Assembly (NCBI GenBank): GCA_964396225.1
Contig: CAYNEL010000030.1
Span: 1 to 11,072, forward strand
Length of the DNA stretch: 11,072 nucleotides
Source of the DNA: CAYNEL01 sp964396225
GTDB lineage: Bacteria; Patescibacteriota; Minisyncoccia; Moranbacterales; UBA1568
Direction of reading: 5' to 3'
In this document: piece by piece, positions 5,687-11,072 of the stretch
Layout of the letters: the number at the start of each line of letters is the position of its first letter
Position numbering within the stretch: position 1 is the stretch's first letter
Notes under the pieces: model-generated
What the model saw: only the letters and a program-made list of their open reading frames with translations
Told to the model about the DNA's origin: nothing
Database searches by the model: none
Program-made: the position numbers and the translations under genes

Positions 5687-6484
5687 ATGCCGTATGTGCG
5701 TCTCCCACTCGGGCAGCTGCTTGATTTTTCCGGCCGGTCCGTCGTCGTGACGGGCGGGGCCAAAGGCATCGGCTTCGGCATCGCGCGCCGTTTCGCGGAA
5801 GTCGGCGCCCAGGTGATCGTAGCCGATCTGGATGAGGCAGCCGGCGCTCGGGCGGCGGCCGACCTCGTCTCGGAGTTCGGTGGCCAGTGCGTGTTCGTGA
5901 AGACCGACGTGAGCGTCGAGGCGGACGTCCAGCGCCTCGTCCGGGAAAGCGTGGAGCGTTTCGGCGGCTTGGACGTGATGATCAACAATGCCGGGATTTT
6001 TCCGGCCGGGACCATCCTTGAAGAAGACGTTGCGTTTTGGGACCGCGTCCAAGCCGTCAACCTGCGGGGCGTTTTTCTCGGTTGCCGCGAGGCCGGCCGC
6101 CTCATGCGGGAAAAGCGGTCGGGCTCCATCGTCAACATCGCCTCCATCGACGCCCTCCATCCGAGTATGGTAGGGCTGGCCGCCTATGACGCTTCCAAGC
6201 ACGGTGTCTGGGGCTTCACCAAGAATTTCGCCCTCGAGATGTCGGCTCACGGGGTGCGAGTGAACGCCATCGCCCCGGGCGGCGTGTTGACCGAAGGCGT
6301 CCAGGCCATGACCGGAGGAGCGCCGGTGGACGAGGTCTTCCGCGGGACGACCGAGCGCATCCCGATGAAGCGCCTGGCCGACCCTGACGAGATGGCCAAA
6401 GTCGCGATCTTTCTGGCGAGCGACATGGCGAGCTATCTCACCGGCTCTATGGTCGTGGCCGACGGGGGCATGCTCCTTACCTAA
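5687..6484 (+). CDS. Short-chain dehydrogenase/reductase (SDR)
   Basis: A classical SDR of 265 residues that uses NAD(P)H to reduce or oxidise a carbonyl/alcohol. The cofactor motif TGGAKGIG is at 22-29. VADLDE at the end of the second strand has Asp where NAD-preferring members have it, so NAD(H) is likely (inference). NNAG is at 100-103, catalytic Ser153 is in NIASID, and Tyr167 and Lys171 are in YDASK. The PGGVLTEG loop and the final TGSMVVADGGML strand complete the fold at normal length. The substrate is not evident; FabG-like and sugar or steroid-type dehydrogenases all share this pattern. It starts at 5687 (gcctATG, no Shine-Dalgarno); a TTG at 5672 is possible but adds nothing. It is probably co-transcribed with the small membrane protein 24 bases downstream. 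Confidence 0.92.
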   Translation: MPYVRLPLGQLLDFSGRSVVVTGGAKGIGFGIARRFAEVGAQVIVADLDEAAGARAAADLVSEFGGQCVFVKTDVSVEADVQRLVRESVERFGGLDVMINNAGIFPAGTILEEDVAFWDRVQAVNLRGVFLGCREAGRLMREKRSGSIVNIASIDALHPSMVGLAAYDASKHGVWGFTKNFALEMSAHGVRVNAIAPGGVLTEGVQAMTGGAPVDEVFRGTTERIPMKRLADPDEMAKVAIFLASDMASYLTGSMVVADGGMLLT

Positions 6485-6508
6485 TCCGCCTCATCACCAT
6501 CACGCGTT

Positions 6509-6721
6509 ATGCCGCACAAGATACTCAAGTATTTCATCTCGAACCTCTCCATCGTGGTCGGCCTCGTCCTCATCTGGCGGGGCATCTGGTACGTCCTGGA
6601 CGGCCTCGACCGGTATGTTTTCGATGGGAGCCACGCCGTCACCGCCATCGGCGGGATCGCCCTGGGTCTCCTCATCCTCTATCTCCCGGACAAGAACCTG
6701 GACGAACTGAAAAAACTCTGA
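6509..6721 (+). CDS. Small two-helix membrane protein, 70 aa
   Basis: The family is not one I can name. There are two hydrophobic helices, about 11-30 (ISNLSIVVGLVLIWRGIWYV) and 43-58 (AVTAIGGIALGLLILYL), joined by a polar turn with DGLDRYVFDGSH. The C-terminal tail is charged (PDKNLDELKKL). It follows the SDR gene by 24 bases and precedes a strong terminator, so it is the last gene of that transcript. There is no Shine-Dalgarno; the context is gttATG. Confidence 0.75.
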   Translation: MPHKILKYFISNLSIVVGLVLIWRGIWYVLDGLDRYVFDGSHAVTAIGGIALGLLILYLPDKNLDELKKL

Positions 6722-6745
6722 CGTCCCTCTCAGGGGACAAAAAAG

Positions 6746-6777
6746 AACCGCCCGGCGCGTTGCGCGGGCGGTTTTTT
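6746..6777. terminator. Two-way terminator between convergent genes
   Basis: The stem ACCGCCC-GCGC (with one bulged G) pairs with GCGC-GGGCGGT around a GTT loop, between 6747 and 6772. A T run (6772-6777) serves the plus strand. Six A at 6739-6744 give a T run for the minus strand. It lies between the 6509 gene and the convergent minus-strand gene ending at 6789. Confidence 0.88.
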
Positions 6778-6788
6778 CGGGAGACTGC

Positions 6789-7316
6789 TCACGTAAAAGG
6801 GAAAGGATTGTCTCTGGCAAGACTGTAGATGTTGAGGATGCGTTGGGAATCGATGTCGATTTCCGCTACTGTCGCATCCCGAGCGATGACACACAACACC
6901 CAGGTGTTCGAACGCTCAAACGACTTCTTGAATCGTTGATGGGAGACCTCGTCGAAGACCGCGTCTGCTTTGAACGTATGGGTCACCCGGCCAGCGCTAC
7001 AGCTCTGGAAATCCTTGTTGCGTACTATCTCGCGGCCGACCGGAAAGGGCTGATTGATTTCCTCGAAGACCAGCACCATCTCCTGCATATTGCCCCTGAC
7101 CGAATATTCATATCTGCGCGGGGCGCCTTTCAAAGGAGTGATGGTGAGGAAAAGGAACAGGTTTTTCTCGATATATGGTCTGAATGACGCCGGGCCGCCC
7201 GCGGTGACTTTCAGACTCCACACGGGAACGTGTCTGCCTGAGCGGAGATATCGGGTATCGATACTGGCCTGGTAGTCCTTTTCCCATTGAAGAAAACGAC
7301 CTTGCGTGTATGTCAT
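6789..7316 (-). CDS. Hypothetical protein, soluble, 175 aa
   Basis: I do not recognise this protein. There is no signal peptide or membrane helix. It is rich in aromatic and basic residues with alternating beta-like segments (VPVWSLKVTAG, NLFLFLTITPLKG, QEMVLVFEEI, TWVLCVIARDATVAEI), so a mostly beta fold is plausible. The minus strand is chosen over the opposite frame at 6843-7187 for three reasons: an AGGAG Shine-Dalgarno precedes the ATG at 7316, a consensus-like promoter lies upstream, and the terminator at 6746 works in this direction. GC content is low for the window (32 of 60 in 7081-7140), and it is the only minus-strand gene. It may be acquired or lineage-specific. Confidence 0.78.
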   Translation of the reverse strand: MTYTQGRFLQWEKDYQASIDTRYLRSGRHVPVWSLKVTAGGPASFRPYIEKNLFLFLTITPLKGAPRRYEYSVRGNMQEMVLVFEEINQPFPVGREIVRNKDFQSCSAGRVTHTFKADAVFDEVSHQRFKKSFERSNTWVLCVIARDATVAEIDIDSQRILNIYSLARDNPFPFT

Positions 7317-7322
7317 TCTCTT

Positions 7323-7327
7323 TCTCC
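7323..7327 (-). promoter_or_regulatory. Shine-Dalgarno of the minus-strand gene
   Basis: On the minus strand AGGAG is followed by about seven purine-rich bases and then ATG at 7316. It supports both strand and start. Confidence 0.75.
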
Positions 7328-7351
7328 TGTGGCTCTGAAAAAACTATCGGC

Positions 7352-7381
7352 ATTATTGGGCTTTTCGTGTCCGATTGTCAA
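7352..7381 (-). promoter_or_regulatory. Promoter of the minus-strand gene
   Basis: Read on the minus strand: TTGACA (7381-7376), an 18-base spacer and AATAAT (7357-7352). This matches the consensus at eleven of twelve positions. Confidence 0.78.
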
Positions 7382-7383
7382 TA

Positions 7384-7392
7384 TGTTAGGCT
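7384..7392 (+). promoter_or_regulatory. Possible extended -10 of the C39-like gene
   Basis: TGTTAGGCT followed by GGAA resembles TGGTATGCT-GGGA before the cytochrome b5 gene. Transcription would start within a few bases of the ATG at 7401. It nearly abuts the opposing -35 box of the minus-strand gene. Weak on its own. Confidence 0.35.
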
Positions 7393-7400
7393 GGAAACAT

Positions 7401-8174
7401 ATGCGTTTCCTCGTTGCCGTCATCATCGCCATCGTCGTGGCCGTTTCGGGGTGGTTCACCTGGTGGCGCGCGCCCGTTCCTGCTCCGGCCGCCGCCCCCG
7501 AGACCCTCGCTCTGCCGTCCCCGGAGCCGCCCGTCTCACTCCCGGCACCCCTGCCAGAGCCGCCCGCGCCGCGCCCCATCGGCACGGTCCCGTTCACTTC
7601 ACAAGCGCCCGCGGCCGAGTGGAGCCAGCGCGTCTTCCAGGACGCCTGCGAGGAAGCCTCGCTCCTCATGGCCGTCCGCTGGGCGGAGGGGGACACGCGG
7701 CCGGTCATCCCTCGCGAGGAGGCGCGGCGCGCCATCCTCGAATATTCCGAGCGGACGTTTGCGTTGTTCGGGGAGGGTACGTATGACACGTCGGCCGAGG
7801 ATACCGCGGCCCTCGGCCGGGCCTTGACTCCGGACGTGCCGTTCGACGTGCGGCACGACATCGCGGCTTCCGACATCATTTCAGCGCTCGCGACAGGCCG
7901 GCTCGTCATCGTGCCGGCCGATGGCCAGAAGCTCAGCAATCCCAACTTCACGCGGCCCGGCCCCGAGCGGCATATGGTGCTCGTCATCGGGTACGACACC
8001 TCGAAGAAAGAGTTCATCACTAACGATCCCGGCACGCGCCTCGGCCAGGGTTATCGCTACGACGAGGACGTGTTCTTCGCTGCCATCCGTGACTACACCA
8101 CGGGGGACCATGCACCTATCAGGGACGTCACCAAGGCGATGATCACCGTCGGTCGGGCGGGGATGACAGAATAG
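7401..8174 (+). CDS. C39-like cysteine peptidase family protein, membrane-tethered
   Basis: The protein has 257 residues. An N-terminal hydrophobic segment (about 2-22) anchors or exports it, a Pro/Ala/Glu-rich linker runs to about residue 57, and a C39-like papain-fold domain (Peptidase_C39_2 type) follows from VPFTSQAP. The likely catalytic residues are Cys83 in DACEEAS, His191 in ERHMVLVIGYD, and Asn208 or Asp209 in ITNDPGT. It should act outside the cytoplasm; the substrate is unknown and no transporter partner is encoded beside it. The start at 7401 is chosen because it begins the hydrophobic segment; an in-frame ATG at 7383 lies inside the promoter region. There is no Shine-Dalgarno. 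No terminator was seen before the next gene, 51 bases on. Confidence 0.85.
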   Translation: MRFLVAVIIAIVVAVSGWFTWWRAPVPAPAAAPETLALPSPEPPVSLPAPLPEPPAPRPIGTVPFTSQAPAAEWSQRVFQDACEEASLLMAVRWAEGDTRPVIPREEARRAILEYSERTFALFGEGTYDTSAEDTAALGRALTPDVPFDVRHDIAASDIISALATGRLVIVPADGQKLSNPNFTRPGPERHMVLVIGYDTSKKEFITNDPGTRLGQGYRYDEDVFFAAIRDYTTGDHAPIRDVTKAMITVGRAGMTE

Positions 8175-8214
8175 GGAAAATATGCGAGGGTAGGGACAGT
8201 TCTTTGGATATAGC

Positions 8215-8219
8215 GGAGG
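8215..8219 (+). promoter_or_regulatory. Shine-Dalgarno of the 8226 gene
   Basis: GGAGG ends six bases before the ATG at 8226, ideal spacing. It is one of three such sites in the window. Confidence 0.8.
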
Positions 8220-8225
8220 CAGGAT

Positions 8226-8666
8226 ATGATTAGATTGCGGGGCACTTTTTCTGAAGAAATGTTTTCGGGCCGGTATTTCCTCATGGAGCCCTGGGTTCGG
8301 AAAGGGATGTGCGATATAGGATTGCGGTTGAATCGAAGCATGGGCCGGGCCTCCGTCTTCATCCCGCATCTTTGGGGGCAAGGGCTTCCTTTCACGCTGG
8401 CTTTCGCGTCCGACGGATATCGTCTGTGTTCTCCGGAGGTAGTGTGGCGCGAGGCCAGTGGTTATGCCATCTGGAATTTCGAGGGAAGGGTGTGGGTGGG
8501 GGGTGATGGCTTATTACACTTCACCCTCATGTACGGATATTTCGAACGTAACGAATCGGCCCGGGAGATACGATGCCTGCAAGTGAGGAGCGAGCCGGTG
8601 CCGTTTCCCCAAGAGCTGGCGTATCAGGCTTTCATCGGATGTGACCCCAAGTTCCTCGGAACGTGA
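8226..8666 (+). CDS. Hypothetical protein, 146 aa
   Basis: I do not recognise this protein. It has no signal peptide or membrane helix. It is rich in Trp, Phe, Tyr and Gly with beta-like stretches (ASVFIPHLWGQGLPFTLAF, SGYAIWNFEGRVWVGG, LLHFTLMYGYFERNE), suggesting a beta sandwich or barrel; this is inference from composition. Four of its cysteines are scattered and form no metal motif. It has a strong Shine-Dalgarno and its stop codon lies inside the terminator stem. GC content is lower than in the conserved genes (32 of 60 in 8521-8580). It may be read through from the C39-like gene, since I found no clear promoter in the 51-base gap. Confidence 0.7.
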   Translation: MIRLRGTFSEEMFSGRYFLMEPWVRKGMCDIGLRLNRSMGRASVFIPHLWGQGLPFTLAFASDGYRLCSPEVVWREASGYAIWNFEGRVWVGGDGLLHFTLMYGYFERNESAREIRCLQVRSEPVPFPQELAYQAFIGCDPKFLGT

Positions 8667-8698
8667 GGACAGACCACCAGTCTGTCCTCTTCTTTTTT
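8665..8698 (+). terminator. Terminator overlapping the 8226 stop codon
   Basis: A perfect ten-pair stem (8665-8674 with 8680-8689) closes a five-base loop, followed by a T-rich run to 8698. The TGA stop (8664-8666) runs into its base. Confidence 0.92.
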
Positions 8699-8755
8699 GT
8701 ACCGAGAAGTTTTCCACAGTGTGTCAAGGCTCCGGTCCGGACGGCCCGGGCAGCT

Positions 8756-8784
8756 TTGACATCGGATGGTAATCAGGGTATGAT
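8756..8784 (+). promoter_or_regulatory. Promoter of the rlmN operon
   Basis: A perfect TTGACA (8756-8761), a 17-base spacer and TATGAT (8779-8784). Transcription would begin near 8791, only about four bases before the chosen start at 8795. Confidence 0.85.
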
Positions 8785-8794
8785 TATGCGGCTT

Positions 8795-9859
8795 ATGACC
8801 CGCGCCCAATTCATCCAGGAGCACTTTCCAGAGGCTCCCGCTTTCCGTCTCACCCAGCTCACGCAAGGGCTTTTTTCCGATGCCGCCCGTACCTGGACGG
8901 AGATCACAGGACTGCCCCAGGAGATGCGCGCCACCCTTGCCCAAGGGTTGCCATGGCTCTCGGTCCGGCCGGTCCGTGTCCTCGAGAGCGTGCGCCACGA
9001 CACATTGAAAGCGGTCGTGGAGGCGGCCGACGGGGCGCGCTTCGAGACGGTGCTGATGCGTAACCCTCGCGGCCAATGGAGCCTCTGCGTCTCGAGCCAG
9101 GTGGGCTGCGCCATGGCCTGCACCTTCTGCGCCACCGGCAAGATGGGCTTCACCCGCAACCTGACCGAGGACGAAATCGTGGACCAGTACCGCTTCTGGA
9201 AGGAATACGTGGCGGCGCGTCCCGCCTTGAACGAGCGCATCAGCAACATCGTCTTCATGGGGATGGGGGAGCCCTTGGCCAACTATGTGAACGTGCGCGC
9301 CACCCTCCGTACCCTCCTCGACCATACTGACCTCGGGCCGACACGCATCACCGTCTCGACGGTGGGGCTCGTACCGATGCTCGAGAAACTGCTCGACGAT
9401 CCAGAGTGGCCGCCGGTGCGCCTGGCGGTCTCGCTCCACAGCGCGGACGAAGATACGCGCAAGGCCATCATGCCCACCTCATATGACGGTTTCCTCGACA
9501 AACTGGCGGGTTGGGCCGAACAATATTTCGCCAAGTTCGAAAGCCGTCGCCGGCACCTCACCTTCGAATACATCATGCTCGCGGGAGTGAACGACACGCC
9601 GCACCACGCCGACTGCCTGGTCCGGTTTTCGCAGCGCGTGGGCAAGGTGCGGGTCAATCTTATCCCGTACAACACCACCGCCTCGCGATACACCCGGAGC
9701 GTCGGGGACGCCATCGCCGACTTCAAGGCGCGGCTCGAAGCCTCCGGCGTGACCGTGACCGCCCGCCGCACTATGGGCGACGACATCGCCGCCGCCTGCG
9801 GCCAGCTCATTGTGGAGAAGGACGCGGCTCCGGCGAGGATGGCCGTGGGAGTACAATAA
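8795..9859 (+). CDS. rlmN: 23S rRNA (adenine2503-C2) methyltransferase RlmN
   Basis: A radical-SAM enzyme of 354 residues that methylates C2 of A2503 in 23S rRNA, and also A37 of some tRNAs in this family. The iron-sulfur cluster motif is Cys105-AMA-Cys109-TF-Cys112, followed by ATGKMGF. The mechanistic methyl-carrying Cys is Cys335 in DDIAAACGQL. MGMGEPLANY, STVGLVP, LAVSLHSADEDTR and YIMLAGVNDT are all family landmarks, and the length is normal. ATGs at 8780 and 8786 lie in or just after the -10 box, so the start at 8795 (MTRAQF) is preferred. The transcript is then almost leaderless, with no Shine-Dalgarno and the cttATG context. It heads an operon with the pterin dehydratase and capA. Confidence 0.95.
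   Translation: MTRAQFIQEHFPEAPAFRLTQLTQGLFSDAARTWTEITGLPQEMRATLAQGLPWLSVRPVRVLESVRHDTLKAVVEAADGARFETVLMRNPRGQWSLCVSSQVGCAMACTFCATGKMGFTRNLTEDEIVDQYRFWKEYVAARPALNERISNIVFMGMGEPLANYVNVRATLRTLLDHTDLGPTRITVSTVGLVPMLEKLLDDPEWPPVRLAVSLHSADEDTRKAIMPTSYDGFLDKLAGWAEQYFAKFESRRRHLTFEYIMLAGVNDTPHHADCLVRFSQRVGKVRVNLIPYNTTASRYTRSVGDAIADFKARLEASGVTVTARRTMGDDIAAACGQLIVEKDAAPARMAVGVQ
9852..9857 (+). promoter_or_regulatory. Possible internal -10 box before the pterin dehydratase
   Basis: GTACAAT overlaps the rlmN stop and matches GTACAAT before the cytochrome b5 gene. No -35 box was found; the gene is probably also read from the rlmN promoter. Confidence 0.3.
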
Positions 9860-9884
9860 AGGAATCTCTTTTCACAACAACCCC

Positions 9885-10241
9885 ATGTCAGACCTTCTGC
9901 ACAAACGATGCGTACCCTGCGAGGGCGGCGTCGATCCGCTGACGCCGGTGGAAACGGCCCGCTACCTCGACCTGGTCGAGGGGTGGGAGGACCTCGATCA
10001 CCGGAAGATTCGCAAGGGATACCGTTTCAAGGATTTCGCCGAAGCCCTCCGTTTCGTCGATGCCGTCGGCGCGCTGGCCGAGTCCGAAGGCCACCATCCC
10101 GACCTTTTCCTCTACGCGTGGAACCAGGTCGAAATCACCCTTTTCACGCACGCCATCCAGGGGCTTCACCTGAACGACTTCGTCCTAGCGGCCAAGATCG
10201 ACGCCCTCCATCGGGAGCGGTTTCCCGGAGGCGAACGGTAA
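9885..10241 (+). CDS. Pterin-4a-carbinolamine dehydratase
   Basis: A protein of 118 residues, normal for the PCD/DCoH family, which dehydrates 4a-hydroxytetrahydrobiopterin. The active-site pattern is present: E-G-His70-His71-Pro72, then YAWNQVEITLFTHAI with His89, and Asp98 in LNDFVLAAKID. The N-terminal half (LTPVETARYLDLVEGWEDL, then IRKGYRFKDFAEALRFV) also fits. No aromatic amino-acid hydroxylase, the usual partner, is in the window; many bacteria carry such an enzyme without one, where its true substrate is unclear. The ATG at 9885 has no Shine-Dalgarno and is the one SD-less start with C rather than T before it. It lies 25 bases after rlmN and five bases before capA. Confidence 0.9.
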   Translation: MSDLLHKRCVPCEGGVDPLTPVETARYLDLVEGWEDLDHRKIRKGYRFKDFAEALRFVDAVGALAESEGHHPDLFLYAWNQVEITLFTHAIQGLHLNDFVLAAKIDALHRERFPGGER

Positions 10242-10246
10242 ACGCT

Positions 10247-11072
10247 ATGCGTCTCTTTTTCCTTGTTTCGTTGGTCGGGGCTCTGCTTGGAGTGGGCTGG
10301 TTTGCACTGGCCGGACCATCGGTTGGCGTGGATCAGGCCGTGACATCCCTTCCCGCGAGAGCGGTCCGGCTCTCTCCCGCCGAACCGCCCGTCATTCCGA
10401 CGCATCCGATCTCCATCCTCTTTGGGGGCGATCTCATGTTCGACCGCTATATTCGGACGGTGGCCGCGCGGCGCGGGAACGCGTCCGTCTTCGCTCCGGA
10501 TCTCCAGGCGTTTCTCAAAAACCAGGATCTGGTCGTGGCCAATCTCGAGGGGCCTATCACGGACCAGCCCTCGGTCAGTCTGGCGTCCCAAATGGGGGAG
10601 CGGAACAACTATCTCTTCACCTTCCATCCGAGCTGGGCGGGGACGCTCCGGGAACTCGGCATCGCCGTGGTCAGTCTCGGCAACAACCACGTCCTCAATT
10701 TCGGGACGGAGGGTCTCAGGGCGACCAGGACGTACCTTGATGAGGCCGGGGTGGGATATTTTGGCGCGCCGGACGACGAGGGGGAAGTCGTCCGGCAGAT
10801 CGGGGAGTACCGGGTGGCGCTCATCGGGTACAACCAGTTCGGAACCGGGAAAGCCGAAGCCGCCCTTGAGAACATCAAGCGGGCCAAGGCCGCCGACCTT
10901 GTCGTGGTGTTCGCCCACTGGGGCGAGGAGTACGAGCCCGTGACCGAGTACCAGAGAACACTGGCCCATGCGTTCATCGATGCTGGAGCCGACCTCGTCA
11001 TCGGTTCCCATCCCCACATCGTCCAGGAGTACGAGGAATACCTGGGCAAGCGTACCTACTATTCGCTCGGCA
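10247..11072 (+). CDS. CapA/PgsA-type metallophosphatase-fold protein (partial)
   Basis: The gene runs off the window; 275 residues are visible. An N-terminal hydrophobic segment (about 3-22) is a signal or anchor, followed by a Pro-rich spacer and the CapA (PGA_cap) domain from about 54. Metal-site motifs of this calcineurin-like fold are seen: GGDLMFDR with D62, NLEGP at 99-103, GNNH at 145-148, HWGEEY from 224 and GSHPH at 253-257. CapA proteins are linked to poly-gamma-glutamate capsule synthesis, but many members act elsewhere on the cell surface, and no capB or capC is nearby in the window. The start at 10247 (gctATG, no Shine-Dalgarno) lies five bases after the previous stop, so it is in the rlmN operon. 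Confidence 0.9.
   Translation, partial: MRLFFLVSLVGALLGVGWFALAGPSVGVDQAVTSLPARAVRLSPAEPPVIPTHPISILFGGDLMFDRYIRTVAARRGNASVFAPDLQAFLKNQDLVVANLEGPITDQPSVSLASQMGERNNYLFTFHPSWAGTLRELGIAVVSLGNNHVLNFGTEGLRATRTYLDEAGVGYFGAPDDEGEVVRQIGEYRVALIGYNQFGTGKAEAALENIKRAKAADLVVVFAHWGEEYEPVTEYQRTLAHAFIDAGADLVIGSHPHIVQEYEEYLGKRTYYSLG

Noticed and set aside
4895..6250. Minus-strand reading frame of 451 codons spanning the ABC-F and SDR genes
   Set aside because: It lies opposite two well-conserved families with intact motifs and crosses their intergenic promoter; it has no recognisable domain.
6843..7187. Plus-strand frame of 114 codons opposite the minus-strand orphan
   Set aside because: There is no Shine-Dalgarno or CT-ATG context, and no plus-strand promoter; the region just upstream is a terminator. 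The minus frame is longer with a promoter and Shine-Dalgarno.
10238..10243. GTAAAC before capA as a LexA site
   Set aside because: It is a single copy overlapping the upstream stop codon, with no second half-site, and six bases recur by chance.

Overview
This GC-rich window (roughly 60% or more in the conserved genes) starts in the last bases of a 16S rRNA and then runs through fourteen protein genes, the last cut by the window edge. The set looks like a member of the Candidate Phyla Radiation (Patescibacteria). The reasons are a 16S gene with no 23S behind it, compact short-spaced operons, and a gene mix typical of such genomes: a membrane-anchored cytochrome b5 domain protein, a DUF378 membrane protein, an ABC-F ATPase, a C39-like tethered protease, a pterin dehydratase and a CapA protein. 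This placement is inference from gene content and the 16S tail; the rest of the 16S would settle it.

Layout. 1-45 is the 16S 3' end (helix 45 and an intact anti-Shine-Dalgarno), followed by a trailer with two hairpins and a strong terminator at 186-216. Next come a secreted protein with a C-terminal paired-Cys motif (381-1358), a cytochrome b5 protein (1493-1951), lexA (2075-2725) and a DUF378 protein (2808-3047). Then come an orphan gene with its own consensus promoter and terminator (3198-3842), an ABC-F ATPase (3950-5629), and an SDR oxidoreductase with a small two-helix membrane protein (5687-6721). A two-way terminator (6746-6777) separates these from a minus-strand orphan (6789-7316). 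That orphan diverges from a tethered C39-like protease gene (7401-8174), which is followed by another orphan (8226-8666). The window closes with a likely operon of rlmN, a pterin-4a-carbinolamine dehydratase and capA (8795 to the end).

Two kinds of gene start are visible. Eleven genes, including all those of recognisable family, have no Shine-Dalgarno sequence; ten of these have T directly before ATG and six read CT-ATG, often a short distance after a recognisable -10 box. The other three genes (3198, minus-strand 7316, 8226) have clear Shine-Dalgarno sequences. These three are also the unrecognised, lower-GC genes, two of them with near-consensus promoters. The anti-Shine-Dalgarno in the 16S is intact, so both modes could operate.

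How the genes work together: there is no single pathway. Several act on translation (16S, RlmN, ABC-F), several at or beyond the membrane (secreted protein, cytochrome b5, DUF378, C39-like protein, CapA), and lexA is probably self-regulated through a direct repeat between its -10 box and its start codon. I see no CRISPR array, tRNA, insertion sequence or phage gene.
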